Notes: generated by a model from the letters alone, not told the origin. A stretch of DNA of 64,000 nt from Zeus faber (GCA_960531495.1 OY482862.1:2294035-2358034), one strand, 5' to 3'. Shown: positions 1-12,337, counted from the first letter of the stretch. Numbers and translations: made by a program.

Positions 1-427
1 GGCGATTACCCGAATTAAAGTGGTAATCCGTACGATTTCTTTTTTATCCCATATTTGATACATTATTGAGCTGGCACTATAAATCAATTAATGTATTTGA
101 ATTATGGTGGTGTTCCTCTATATGCTCTCGTCATCACTGGTGGCGCGTTCCGCCTTGCCTGACAAAAATTCAAAGATCGGGCAACATGCAAGAACAAAAC
201 CATTGTAGCATTGGGTTGGTTAGTAAACGGTCGATGTCGCTATGTTCACAACAAAAGAATGGCAGTCTCTCAACAATAAAATAATACAAACATAACATAA
301 AAAAACAATCAATCAAAAGCAGGCATACTTACTGAGTAAAGGAAGTGACCAAGGGTAAACCCAAGTTTGGGATAAAAAAAATGTTGCAGGATTTCGGTGT
401 AACCCGCCCAATTCGCTTAATTTAGGG
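1..427. other. Unassigned sequence, no gene seen
   Basis: AT-rich DNA up to the first SINE. The open frames here are short and have no recognisable domain or splice context. Confidence 0.5.
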
Positions 428-650
428 GGGCGGTAGCTCAGGAGGTAGAGCGGGTCATCTAGGAAGCAGAAGGTTGCAGGCTCCTCCTGGTAGCATGCTG
501 ATGTGTCCTTGTGTAAGACATTTAACTCCCTAACTGCTCCCCAGGCACTTCTATATGGCAGCCCACTGCTCCTAGATACATCAGATACTAGGATGGGTGA
601 ATGCAGAGAAATTGCAAATTTCCCCATTGTGGGGCTGATAAGGGTTTATA
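428..650 (+). repeat. tRNA-derived SINE, copy 1
   Basis: The head has a polymerase III A-box-like block (TAGCTCAGGAGGTAGAGC) near 431 and a degenerate B box near 472. The body shares the phrase about a 'GTGTCCTTG' then 'AACTGCTC' with the SINE at 3.55 kb. The tail resembles the common fish LINE-type end 'AATTTCCCCATTGTGGG', followed by an A-rich stretch. This identifies a tRNA-headed SINE with a LINE-like tail in plus orientation. The family name is not assigned. Confidence 0.7.
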
Positions 651-3545
651 AATAAAAAAAATAAACTTGAAAGAAAAAGTTGTTAAATAGAATTTGGTTT
701 TGCTGAACTTGGACACAGGGAATCTTATGGCAAGAAAATTTCCAATAATGGATCAATATAAAAATCTCCCTATGTTGAAGTTCCACTTGGACTGTACAGT
801 ATATGGTATCACTGACTCGAAGTGAAAGTTCAAATTTGACAATTGAATTTGCATGTGATCCTTTTCACGTGTATTTGACGGTATTTCAAAAACGTGTCTT
901 GTCTCTGCAAATTACCGGCAATAGGGACCAGTGCAGAATCTTTCGATAAAACTAGCAGTCTAACAAATAAAAAACAACCTTTCAAGCAAAAAAACACAGG
1001 TGTTTGGGGTTCTCATGTGGTGATGTGGGCACCCAGCAAACTGCCAGAACATGATTCTACACATTTCTAGGACTTTTAAACATTCAGTATTCATATGGAT
1101 ATTTCTGATCCACTGAAGCATGCCTTTTATAGTCATCCTTATGTCTGTACATTTACAGTGTTTTTAGATGGATATAGATGTTTTATATCGCAAGCATCTT
1201 CCCTACAGTGTGTGGATAAGAAAGTACATCAATCAATTAGGAATGAAGCGGCATAACTGCTTCCAGACACTGGCGCTCCTGGGCTTCATTACTTGGACTT
1301 GGTTGATCTTTGATTCTTAAAATTAATTCAGTTGAATTCAGTGCAGAGAAGAGCGTCCAACCTCCCGCCAGCCTTCCTCACATTTATCTGTGGGAAATTT
1401 GACACTCACCCCCTATGGACAGATGCTTGTCGCAAACGCTTGTAAAATGGTACCTCTTAAAGTGGTGACATTTATTTGGCAAGGTATCAAAACGAAGCTG
1501 TGGCGCACTGCAGTCAGACTGCCAGGCAACCGTGCCAAAAGAGGAAAAATCACACCTTGCACCTTGATATGGAATGCAGATGCTTGTGAAACACATTTTT
1601 TACTGTAGAAATTTTGAAGTGCCTTGGAATTATTTGTTCTAGCCAGAGCAGAATAGATGAATGGTAGGGGTTTCGATTTTGGGTAATTGACCAATCGGAT
1701 CATGGGGGTCGCAATTACCTGAGGATGCATAATGCTAACCTGGATAACGAAATTGTGAAAGAATTCTTAATGCAAAAAAATCACCTGATCTTTCATGAAA
1801 GTAAACCTATTTTTTATTATTTAATTTATTTAGTTATTATTTGGTAATTATTTTATTTTATTTAAATGTCTTATACATTTTATTGATTTTTTAAAGTTAT
1901 TGTTATCGATAACATGCCAGATAAAAAAAGAGAACAGCCGACATGCAAAATCCCCATGTGTGCACCCGAGCCACGATACCATGTTGATACGTTTTGGGGA
2001 TTTTGGGTGGATTGGTGTGTTGGTTGTGATGTGTTTTGTGTCCGTGCTGAGCTGAGCTGGATCCATGAGGATGTGTCATAGCGCTATAACATGAATGAGT
2101 CTGGGTGTATGACAAAGCCAACACACATTTGCCAACACATAACTCTAGGACTGATTGAGGCTCGTTGCGATTACACAACACATTTGTGCATGTGTGTGCG
2201 TGTGTGTGTTTTCCATTTTTTACTCCGGTCTGATTTACATTTTGAAACACGGACCTAGAGGGACGGCACTAATTTGGAAGGGCAAGAGAAGTCTCTCCTA
2301 CATCGCTGCATTAAAGGGATACTCCAGATTATTGGGAAATCTGCTTCCCAAATTTGGACAGGAAGGTCAATAACGACTTCACCCCTGTGCGTCCAGTGCA
2401 GAGGTTGCGATGCGCTGCATGCTAACTGTGTTAGCGCAATGCAAAGCTGTAGAGGGAATCAACTGGTCAAGCTCCTGTGAAATTAGGGCAATACACCTTT
2501 CAGCATCTGAAAAGCTGAGGTATTTCACGTCTTGCGTCTTTATGACGAGTGAAAATAAGAACCTAAAAGATCTTCGTCGTTTTAAATACAGCAATATTCG
2601 GAAGTATTTTTGACACGTATTTACACCAATTAACTGCCATATTTTAGACAGAATGCTATACCATATTACGTCTTTATATTCAAAATTAAACAAATTTAAA
2701 AATCAAATTACTTTGTATATTCAACAAAATAAATGTTCGATTCCTAATGCACAAGATCGGGCTGGTCCCTCTCTTTCTCTCTCAGTCCCTCCCAACACAC
2801 ACATACGTGTGCCATCACACACACTCACACACACACACACACACAGTACACACTCTTCCACCGTGACTTTCTTCACGCTAACAGCGACACGAAAGGAACT
2901 TCGAGGACATTCTAATCGGTGGCTGATTAAAGAGCACTCAAAGAGCATTTTTGCCATATTCAACTGCAGCCCATTATTTCCCAACAAATCAAACATATAA
3001 CCGCCTACGCCACCGCCCATGAAGAGCAACATGAATAATTCCAAACCAAATGTTCTACCCAGAGTGTGGGAACCTCTGCGTTTACTATAGACGGCAAACG
3101 CACCACCTGGGGCCGCACTTGTGTAATGTGGAGTGATGTGTCCAGCATGTGTCACTGGTTAAGAATATCTCGCAGAAGCCGATGAACAGACTCCGGGTCT
3201 TACTGTACATTTGTTTCATCTCTCATTGCTCTGCTGCTGAACAGATGTTTGGTACTAGATTTGGCTCATTGTCATCGTTAGGCCATCTGATAGATAGAGC
3301 AGACGGGGACTAAATCAAGCCTCGGGAAGATTCTTGCTACTGATGGCGAAATGACATTGCGGCAACAGTGAGATAGTGTGTGCAATATTTTTTGCTTCTG
3401 TGAAATGATGGATTTACAGTATTCCACTTGCAGTCATGGATATGAGTGTATTCCATTGGCATGGTTGAGACGAGAGTTTTTACCAGTGCTAAATTAATGA
3501 ACTTAAGAATACTTTAGAATCATTGATCATGAATGTATAAACTGG
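651..3545. other. Unassigned intergenic sequence
   Basis: No domain-bearing frame is seen. Contains a short CA-rich run (about 2817-2846) and CT-rich sequence just before it. Several 70-140 codon open frames overlap on both strands and have no recognisable content. Confidence 0.5.
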
Positions 3546-3549
3546 CCTC

Positions 3550-3805
3550 ATCAGGCGACAGTGGCGCAGGAGGTAGAGCGGGTCGTCCAGTAATCAGAGG
3601 GTTCCTGGTTTGATCCCCCATTCCTCCTGGCAGCATGTTGAAGTGTCCTTGAGCAAGATAATGAACCCTTAACTGCTCTCGATGAGCTGGTGTGCACCTT
3701 GCACGGTTGTCGCTGCCGTGTGGGTGAATTTGAGACATGTATTGTAAAGTGCTTTGAGAGGCCGAAGACTAGAAAAGTGTTATATAAAATTCAGTCCATT
3801 TACCC
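3550..3805 (+). repeat. tRNA-derived SINE, copy 2
   Basis: A-box-like AGTGGCGCAGGAGGTAGAGC lies near 3558 and a good B-box match (GGTTTGATCCC) near 3608. The 3' part ends in a 'GCTTTGAGAGGCCGAAGACT' then 'TATATAAA' block seen in many percomorph repeats. Compared with copy 1 the head is the same family, but the tail differs. Confidence 0.75.
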
Positions 3806-4659
3806 TAACTCTAAATGGGTTTTCAATTAACTGAATTAACAGCACAGACCCCAATCACACCTACTACCATTCAACATGTACATACCTGTACTCGTCATAT
3901 CCACCCGTCATTCATTTGTCTTTGCTTTCGCAACCCACCACCTCCCCAGTCTTCACTCTCTCTCTTCCCCTTTTTCCATCCCTTATGAACCATCTGGGGA
4001 ATCTGAAGGCACGGCTGAGGCCTGATTGCCCTGATGCCCCGAAGACTCTTTGCCCCATCCTAAGTCGAGCTCCTAGTGTTCCATCGCTCATCAAGCTCGC
4101 CATCCATCATCCCACCTATCAGCATGCCGGAGCCACGAATTCACCAACATCATACCCAAAACCGTTTCTTCTCTCATCCACCCTTGCCATAATCAGCATC
4201 TCGTATCTTCTATTTTCTTCATAGTTTGCATATTATCATCTGTCAAATTACAACTCCATCTATCTGTTGTGGTGTGGTCTCTAACTCATGAAATGTAACA
4301 CGGATGACAGAAACATAGCCACATTAAAGCTATATGGCATAAACCTCTTATATCTTTGTCAAGTTTGAAATTCCCTCTTTCACAGGAGAGGGTTACAATT
4401 ACGCTTCAATAGTAACGGTATCATAACGGTATTTTACTTAACAGAAATGGTTGCATTCTTCTCTATTGTAGTACATTATCAAAGTATTCCATCCTGCGGC
4501 TAGTCCATCCAGAACGTGACATTGGTGACATGTGCATCGTTTAGGAGAGTGTATCGAATAATAATTAATTTTGGGAGGAAACCGTAGCATCTGGTAGAAA
4601 CATGAACACGACAAAATGTTCCTGTTTTGACAAATTGATTATTTTTACGTGAATATGCT
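3806..4659. other. Unassigned intergenic sequence
   Basis: Pyrimidine-rich on the plus strand between about 3900 and 4200, otherwise AT-rich. A 102-codon open frame (3916-4224) is low complexity (Ser/Pro/Leu) and has no known domain. Confidence 0.45.
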
Positions 4660-5165
4660 GACGATTACCGAGAGAGTTGATTAGGGAATCCTCAGTGACA
4701 ATGCAAATGTTCAAATCCTTGTCCCTCTACTCCACCCCCTACTCTACCTTGACTCTGCTTCCCTCTGCTCTATTCTACCGCCATCTTCTGCAGCTCCCTA
4801 TAATCTACTCTACCTCTCTCTACTCCCCCTCTACTTGAAGACCCTCTACTCTGCCTCTGCTCTAACTTTACTCAACCTCCACTCCTACCTACCTACCTAC
4901 TGTACCTCTACTCTGCTTCCCTCTACGCCACCTCCCTCTACTCTATCTCCTTCTATGCTAATCCAACTCTACTATTCCTCCCTTTACCTCACTTCCCTCT
5001 ACTCTCCCTCTAGTCCATCTCCTTCTACACTAATCCAACTCTACTCTTTTCTGCCTCACTCTACCGTACCTCCCACTACTCTACCTCCATTTACTCTAAC
5101 TTTGCTCGACTTCCCTCTGCCCTAACCCTACTATAGCTCCCTCGACTCTACCTTGCTCACCTCTA
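4660..5165 (+). repeat. Polypyrimidine CTCTAC-type minisatellite with repeat-derived left flank
   Basis: From about 4720 the strand is a long imperfect array of CTCTAC / CTCCCTCTACTC words. The left flank (4669-4700, GATTACCGAGAGAGTTGAT) is close to the flank of a similar shorter array at 14592-14625, so array and flank appear to belong to one dispersed repeat. Confidence 0.6.
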
Positions 5166-5497
5166 ACCGTATACTCACACCAAAAGCGACACACAGCAAC
5201 AAAGCGGCCAGAAGTCATTCATTTCCAATGGGAGGCGACAACGAGTAGCGAAGGAAAGCATTGGAGAGCGATAGAGAGCAGCACGACATGATCTTAGAGA
5301 CTTGGCGACTGGAGAAAGTGGAGTGGAGTTTCGACTTCATGCTAATTAGCTGTGACGCGAAGCAGCGATAATGCATTTTCACTGGTCCGTCTGCTAATAT
5401 ACCCTTGACTTTGGTTCCTACAAAACTTTTGTTCCCAAATTAGAGGAAACACTAATTGTTGCGGTAACAGGTTTCCCCGTACTTTATGACTATTCTT
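5166..5497. repeat. Spacer between arrays, possible MITE fragment
   Basis: Separates two CTCTAC arrays. The words AAAGCGACA, GAAGTCATTCATTTCC and GGAGGCGACAACG resemble a GC-skewed class of fish non-autonomous DNA transposons, but no terminal repeat pair or target duplication was found. Tentative. Confidence 0.25.
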
Positions 5498-5780
5498 GCT
5501 TAATAGATTACTGCACCTCTCTTTGCTCTATTCAAACTCGACTATAGCTCCCTCTACTCTTCCTCGTTCTCCTCTAACTCTACCTATCTACTGTAGTCCA
5601 TCTCCCTCTACTCTACCTCTACTCTGCCTCCATCTAATCGAACTCTACTCTACCTACCTCTACTCTGCCCCCCTTTAAATCTCCCTCAATTCCATCTCTT
5701 TGCTCTCCCTCTACTGTACCCCCCTCCTCTACATCCTTCTCTGACTCTTCTACTCTACCTCCCTCTGCTCTAACACATGG
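5498..5780 (+). repeat. Polypyrimidine CTCTAC-type minisatellite, second block
   Basis: Continuation of the CTCTAC / CTCCCTCTAC array seen at 4720-5165. Confidence 0.6.
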
Positions 5781-6133
5781 CACAATGAAAGTCAAGGTGA
5801 GTCACAACCGAAACCATTACTGCCTGCAAAAATTCAATCTTTAAAAAAAGAACCCAATAGATATTTTACTGTCTTTTTGTCTGAGAGGCATGGACAGGGA
5901 AAAGTTATTCAGACAGCTTTGCAGAAATCTGTCTTTGACTCTCTTACCTAGAAAACACAGCAAGGAGTTCATTTAGTGATCTACATTAAGCCATTTTTTC
6001 ATATTTTAAGAAAAAGACGTTAAGACTTGCTGGACTCGAATATTTTCATATTTTCAACAGTTTTCTATGTATCACCTTTTGAATTTTTTTTGCAACTGTG
6101 TTTGAGCGTACACACACTTTTTGTCCCCATCAG

Positions 6134-6251
6134 GACCACGAGCTGAAGGAAGGAAACCAGATGAACAGTGTCTATGATGTTACTCAGGCTCTGATTATGA
6201 CCATGAATATTCATAAACTTATTGAGACTGCAGCGAGCCTCCTCCACTTGT
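6134..6251 (+). CDS. Possible internal exon of an unidentified host gene
   Basis: A pyrimidine-rich tract ending in CCCCATCAG at 6133 is a good 3' splice site. The frame that starts exactly there reads DHELKEGNQMNSVYDV and continues with MTMNIHKLIETAASLLHL, a balanced, non-repetitive composition unlike the surrounding frames. A plausible donor (GTGAGG) lies at 6252. The frame stays open past the donor into the GT microsatellite. I do not recognise the protein, no neighbouring exon was found, and a chance open frame is possible. Confidence 0.25.
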
Positions 6252-6310
6252 GTGAGGTCATCTTGAATGTGGAGGAGGATTTAGGCACCGCTAACACAAT
6301 TATTCCTACT

Positions 6311-6316
<6 letters not shown>

Positions 6317-6388
<72 letters not shown>
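6317..6388 (+). repeat. (GT)n microsatellite
   Basis: About 36 near-perfect GT units. The Cys/Val open frame across it is an artefact. Confidence 0.95.
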
Positions 6389-6389
<1 letters not shown>

Positions 6390-6618
6390 ACGCGTATGTT
6401 TGCTTGTACACTGCAAAAAAACAAATGTATAATAAAAAAACAAAATATATATATTGCTTAAGTATCTGCCAATGGGGTGAGACTAACCCCCACAAAGGTC
6501 CATTCAAATCATGTATTTAGTTAAAATATTTAATAACCAAGCCTGCTATGCACAAACCACGAATACAACCTCGCTGATGTGCAGTCCCAACGTAGATTCT
6601 AAATTTTATTTAACAAAT

Positions 6619-6932
6619 TGTGGCAGTTTCAACCACCATGCACCTTCCAAGTGGAGTGTTCAGGGACGTCCGGCACAGAGACACAGACGACGGGGGTTGT
6701 AGACACACCAGTTTATTGTAGAGAGTGGGCTAGTTGGAATTAGCCCAGGAGCAGATGGAGATGTGTCATGACAGGGCTCCTCTCCTGTGTGTGTGTGGGG
6801 ATGGGGGTTTTACCTGTGGCTTGTTAGACCAACCAACGAGCAACAGATATAGAGCCACTCTGATCCTGGGCCCCCAATTACCTAGACCCAGGACAGGTGT
6901 AGCTGCTCAAACCACACCATCCCCACACCACA
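6619..6932 (-). mobile_element. Solo LTR, family TGTGG...CCACA, copy 1
   Basis: The element begins TGTGGCAGTTTC and ends CACCACA on the plus strand, giving TG...CA termini with a 5-bp inverted end. Its reverse complement aligns with copies at 21354-21668 (plus) and 61005-61257 (minus). The flank CAAAT on the left is matched by CAAAC (or CAAAT four bases on) on the right, a likely 5-bp target duplication. The LTR sense strand is minus, and holds an AATAAA-type signal. Internal retroelement genes are absent, as expected for a solo LTR fossil. Confidence 0.65.
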
Positions 6933-6941
6933 CAAACAAAT

Positions 6942-8286
6942 ACATTTTCCCCCACATCAAATTAATCTCACTGGAGAAAACATTATTATTCGGGATAACA
7001 AATTTTACACCCAGGAATAGACCTTTCATTTTACTTCATGCTTGGGAAGTAGTTTTATGGTATGCTGTACCTGTCGCCAACTCGGAGGATAGTGTAAGGG
7101 GGGTGGCGAACGCGAAGAGGCGTGGTCTCCTTATTGAAAGAAAGAAAGATATTATTAAGCTATTATCATGTTTTTACAAATCTATAAGAACATATCCATT
7201 ACATGTTTTTCTTCATTTCATAATCAAACCACAAATAACTGATAACAAAAAATAATTAGAAAACATTTGATTACAAAAACAGCTAAAAAAATATACATGT
7301 ATACAATGTGAACAGTAAGAAATTTCCCAAAATGGAGTTTAAATGATGAAAAAATCATGTGAGTACTGCCTTTGGTAGCGTGATTAACGTTTAAAGATGG
7401 AAGTGAAGACGGATGCAACGCTCTTGTGTGAATTCGGGGTAAGAGGGTTCACTATCGAACTTGATAAGATTTTTCAAAAGAGGAGATAGAAAATGGGCTT
7501 GGTTATACAGTACTTGTCGTTTCAACACGACTTTCGTGATCCAATTGCGCATTAACTGTCAGAACAGTACCAGATAGGTTCTGACACCATCTGAGATCCG
7601 ATTAGCCAGACAGGACTCCATTCGTGGGTTTGACCTCTGAACGCTATAAAAGTCCACTGCGGACAAAGAAATCCCAGTGTGTTGGATGCCTTCTCTGAGC
7701 TCCATAAAGGAGAATCTGTTTGACGCTCCGATCCTGGTGGGTTCTAATGATTTATTGTAGTTCATAGTATGGTTTCAACGTATTCGAATTTCCACATTTT
7801 CAACATTTGTTAGTCAGTTAGTTAGTCGGACATTTTCTCAACGCAAAATCATCTTATACACACAATTCACAGACAGTCAGACAATTTACTTTAGAAAACC
7901 TTCAATTTTGTAGTACATCTTTGATCACAAACCTCCCAAGAAAACTATTCTAGAACTACACTAGCATTATGGCTTTAAAGGTAAGTGGAAAAAATAGGTA
8001 GAAATGCATCCCTGTGCCTTCTCAAGCTGCCCTTCGATCTTGTGGGGTTCAAAGATTGTCCCATGTCCCATAACGACCCGCCATTCATTAAAGTGAAACC
8101 TGATTGGCTGAACAGGTACTTTCAATCATAACAGTACTGGCTCAAAACAATTAACAACAAGCAATTATGTGGTGGCAAAACCTTTTCGCATACAACTGAC
8201 TCCAACCGTGACAAGTCGTGACACTATTGTGTTCCGCTTAAAAGATGTTTTCATACAGCATGTTAGATGTATAGACACCTTTACAC
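6942..8286. other. Unassigned intergenic sequence
   Basis: AT-rich, with only short frames. A 173-codon frame starting at 6734 runs out of the solo LTR and is not gene-like. Confidence 0.5.
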
Positions 8287-8412
8287 AGTATATATATATA
8301 TATAATTTATATACTTTATATACTATATACTACATACTGAATAACGTGTGTGTGTGTGTGTGTGTGTGTGAATGTGTGTGTGTGTGTGTGTGTGTGTGTC
8401 TGTGTCTGTGTG
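8287..8412 (+). repeat. (TA)n and imperfect (GT)n microsatellites
   Basis: A short TATATA run at 8289-8304 is followed at 8347-8412 by an imperfect GT array. Confidence 0.9.
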
Positions 8413-9140
8413 CGCATCAGTGTAATTTTGTCTCATGCCTACCAATATGCTTACCGTGATCAAGCCAACCATTAGGCAAAAGGCAATTTGTTGGATTTTC
8501 ACTCGATATCAACCTCCCATATGCGTTGCTTCTCTCTCACCGTACATTACATAACTGCAATCAATGCAACGGGTTCCAGGGCACATTATCGTCTGGCCAA
8601 TCTAAACTTGTCGCTCGTGTTTAATTTCCAGGGATGATGATTGAGATATCGAATAAACTAAATTCCAACGTAGTTTGTTCTGTTCGGCCCCAACACATTT
8701 TCGGATAAATTGAGGATGCCCGAGTGAGAGTGAAATTTGAGATATTGGAACTAGATGGGATTGCTTGAGGTCAAGTCACTGAGTTAGTTTAAAGGCCAAA
8801 GTCAAGTTCTATGTCGATGGTTTTAATATACTGTATGTTCTCGTCTTTGAAAGTTGAGTAATTAAGTTTTAATAATTCATTTCTCAGCCCACTTGAGAAA
8901 AGTTAGAAAAGATATAAAACATTTGTGGCCTTTATGGCTGTCTACACTGCATGATTTAAAAAGTTTAAAAAGAACGGCATGATTTTTAATGATCTCCACT
9001 CAAAGATGAGGACGTCTTTTTCTTATTTTAAGGTATTTGCTGTTTTGTGGATGGTTTAGAAGACTATACAAAATAATTATTTTCACTATTATTGGCCCGA
9101 TTCAGTTATTTTGTTTTTACCTTCTTTTTCACCATTTATA
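8413..9140. other. Unassigned intergenic sequence
   Basis: No gene or known repeat recognised. Confidence 0.5.
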
Positions 9141-9142
9141 GA

Positions 9143-9171
9143 TGTATTGCCTGCAGCTATATTTGTTATGA

Positions 9172-9245
<74 letters not shown>

Positions 9246-9246
9246 C
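9143..9246 (+). repeat. (TTA)n microsatellite with CCTGCAGCTATATT lead-in
   Basis: About 24 TTA units preceded by GCCTGCAGCTATATTTG. The same lead-in occurs in opposite orientation beside the (AAT)n array at 10456-10520, so the array is probably the tail of a dispersed repeat. Confidence 0.8.
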
Positions 9247-10440
9247 CATGATCCAGTGTATCACTCCCTTAAATAAAAATGACTTCTTGCAAAAGATGGA
9301 AAAAATGAGGACATCTCTGAGGTGGCAGAAAGGTTCTTCAAATTAGAAATGCTTGGTCAGCAGAAAAAAAATACATTAGGTCATAGATGGATTATTACTG
9401 CCCTGCCCCTGTATCTACTTAATTGATTTTGTCACATATATTTGAGTAATCGTGCCAAGCATGAATGTGTCGTGTATCCGCGGTTTGACCTTCACTATAT
9501 GCCTAGACTTTTCAGGCCATTTCAATTTAACAAAGTAGCCTTTACTTGAGATTCTTCCATATTTCTGCACGTGTTATTTGATTTAAGTCCTCAAGGCACG
9601 TCAGAAAAATCTAGAAGTTTATTTGCAGCTCAGCAGACATTTTCTACAATGCTGCCATATCTCACGACGATGCCCAGCGAATTGGAATATAGTGTGGGGC
9701 AGCTAGAAGGGGTTAAAGGGTAATAGAGCCCCCACCCCCACCCCACTCAGCAAGAGAAGGCCTGCACATACATACACACACTCACACAGTCCAAAAAAAG
9801 ATTGACATAAATTGGTAATTCTTTCAAAGATAATCAATAGATCTTATTTACAGTAGATCTAAATGATTTTTTGGGATAAATCACTCCCTAAATCATAATC
9901 ATAATCACTTAATTCACTTTTAATAACATTAAAAATGAATTAATGATTTTTTTCTTGTATGTACAATTATATCATAGTGATTACTGGTGTGTATCTACAG
10001 ACGATTAGCGTTTAAAAAGAAGGCAACATATTAGCATATAAAAATAATAATTTTTATTTTTTATAAAAAAATGTAAAAATTACTCAAACAATATAAAATA
10101 AAATTGAATAAAAATTTAAGTAAAGATAAATTAAAAAATTGCCAAATATACTGAAAAATATAAATCAGAAACCATACACAAATGCAATTCTAAGCACAGG
10201 TCAAAGTTTTGGTATGGGTGTAAATTATGAATGATTATATGTATTAGGCCACAAAATCAACATACCAAATAACACAAAACTGTTAATATCTCTAAGAAAG
10301 AGTACATTTTAAACCTTTCAAAGAGATGCTCTCCAATCAGAAATAAGACATTTCAAGATGATTTTGTAGACTGGTTTAGTCTATCTGATCATTTTCATTT
10401 TTCTTTATCAAATTAAACCCTGTTTTATTTCTGTTAGATA
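9247..10440. other. Unassigned AT-rich sequence
   Basis: No gene seen. Strongly AT-rich around 9850-10200. Confidence 0.5.
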
Positions 10441-10452
10441 ATTGGATTTGAG

Positions 10453-10455
<3 letters not shown>

Positions 10456-10500
<45 letters not shown>

Positions 10501-10524
10501 ATATAGCTGCAGGCAGCAATAACC
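10456..10524 (-). repeat. (AAT)n microsatellite, inverted partner of the 9.1 kb repeat
   Basis: About 14 ATA/AAT units followed by GAATATAGCTGCAGGCA, the reverse complement of the lead-in of the array at 9143-9246. Confidence 0.8.
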
Positions 10525-11495
10525 CTGTGGGTCCAATTTATTTGTTTTAGGTACTTGTTACAGTTTTTTGGTTTGGTGGTTTGGTGGTTTTTGGTTCTGT
10601 GAAATGCATCACAATTCACTAAAGTTACAAACATCAAAGATCGTACGTCCATAATACTTTTTTTTTAAATATTGTGATGGACCTTAAGTCAATTATGATA
10701 TTATTTTCATCTAAATCTGCTCCCTTTAGCTGTGGGAAACTGTTTATACGTGACATTTATTTTTTTTAAGTAGATTTTTTTACTTTAAACCCAATCTTGT
10801 CATTGTTATAACTTACCTTGTTGTATGTTAGTACATATAGAGTCTCAGTGACGGTTAGTGATTGTGTCTCATTGTGTCTCGTGGATGTCAATGTTGACGT
10901 ATTTACATAGGTTTACGTATTTAAATTTAGAAATATGATAGCAGTCGAATTTATGTAACTTTATTGGTGACTTTTTTGGATTACATTTTCATTAAGTTAA
11001 GTTTCCATGAAATACGAAAAAGGCATTTGTATTTTTGTGAGTAGTTGCCATTGCGTGGCTTCTATTTTTTGACGACTCGTTGGATCTTGAACACATCACT
11101 CATAGTCGAGGCGATTCGACTTGATGTGGTCACAAGTTTTTGTGGACTACTTTTTTACGTATTTTTCATTAATCCGGCAAAGTAATGAGGAACAAAGAGA
11201 TAAAATATCAGACAAATCGTCAGACAAATACCAGGCAAAACAGTACATAAATATATACATACACCCATACTGTAGTTGGAAATGTCGAACCACTACAAAG
11301 AGACAGAGTCCACACCGCACGCTTGACACAGTCAAATGGACATTCTGAATCGGAACCTGCACATTTATAGTAAATAGTATAATGACGTCATAAAGCGTCT
11401 TACTGTAAATCTCATCTTGTTCATTTTGTTCACCAATTGTGACGTTTCAGTCAAGCAGGACCAGCTGAATATTTGGGGTCAAAGCAATGTTCACA
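10525..11495. other. Unassigned intergenic sequence
   Basis: No gene or known repeat recognised. Confidence 0.5.
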
Positions 11496-11499
11496 CTTT

Positions 11500-11836
11500 C
11501 ATTAATATCTGCCTCGTATGTTGATTGATTTGTATGAAATTTAAACCATGCGATCCTTGTGACATTCCAGTTTAAATGACACCTCAACCGCGTTCGTAGC
11601 TTCTGTCATTATTGTGTTCCAGATATTCTTAGCCGGGTTGGACATATTTTTGCGTGCAATGTATTGGACTGCATCTGTGAGATAAATCAAATTTGGTCGG
11701 TTTTTCAATAATTTCTGCTCCATATGTGGATCGATTTGAAACTTCAGCCACAAGGTGTTTGTGACATACCGGCTCAAACAAGTGAACCGTGAACCGGGTT
11801 CGTAGCTTCTGCCGTTGTTGTGTTCCATATAGTTTT
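11500..11836. repeat. Diverged tandem duplication of about 205 bp
   Basis: The block ending GTTCGTAGCTTCTGTCATTA near 11590-11632 recurs in diverged form at 11795-11836 (GTTCGTAGCTTCTGCCGTTG). The upstream words TCTGC, TATGT, GATTTG and TTGTGACAT also recur in the same order. Two units are seen. Confidence 0.6.
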
Positions 11837-11884
11837 AGATTTCAAAATTCAGAGAATTTCAATATCAATAGGGGGTCTAGCCCG

Positions 11885-11945
11885 TAGGGCAAATAATACC
11901 TTTATTTGTATAGCACCTTTCATAAGTGCTTTACATTAAAATAAG
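11885..11945. repeat. Short dispersed-repeat fragment
   Basis: TTATTTGTATAGCACCTTTC followed by AAGTGCTTTACAT is a phrase common at the ends of fish interspersed repeats. Too short to assign. Confidence 0.4.
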
Positions 11946-12252
11946 GCCATCAAATAGTAACAATAAAAGCAAAGCCAACAAGCAAAATCTATTTTACAAA
12001 GTAGAATAATAAAATTATCTAAATAATGACATACATTTTAAAAAGGGTAAGAATATGCTAATTCAAGTAGATGAATCAATCAACCAATCCAGTGAATTAT
12101 CTTAACATTTCAACAGAGTCTTAGATTTTACTGTCATGACAACAATTTGCTTAATAAATTTAGCAATCACAGAAACGTATTTTCTTAGATCATGTGCTAT
12201 GAGTAATTATTATTTAATATTTTTTGCCATTGACACTTTGTGCACACATGAA

Positions 12253-12254
<2 letters not shown>

Positions 12255-12334
<80 letters not shown>
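12255..12334 (+). repeat. (CA)n microsatellite
   Basis: About 40 near-perfect CA units. Confidence 0.95.

Positions 12335-12337
<3 letters not shown>

Noticed and set aside
6098-6520. 140-codon frame across the GT microsatellite as a gene
   Set aside because: The second half is a Cys/Val translation of (GT)n. Only the short segment after the splice acceptor was kept as a possible exon.
9092-9346. Poly-leucine frame
   Set aside because: Translation of the (TTA)n microsatellite.
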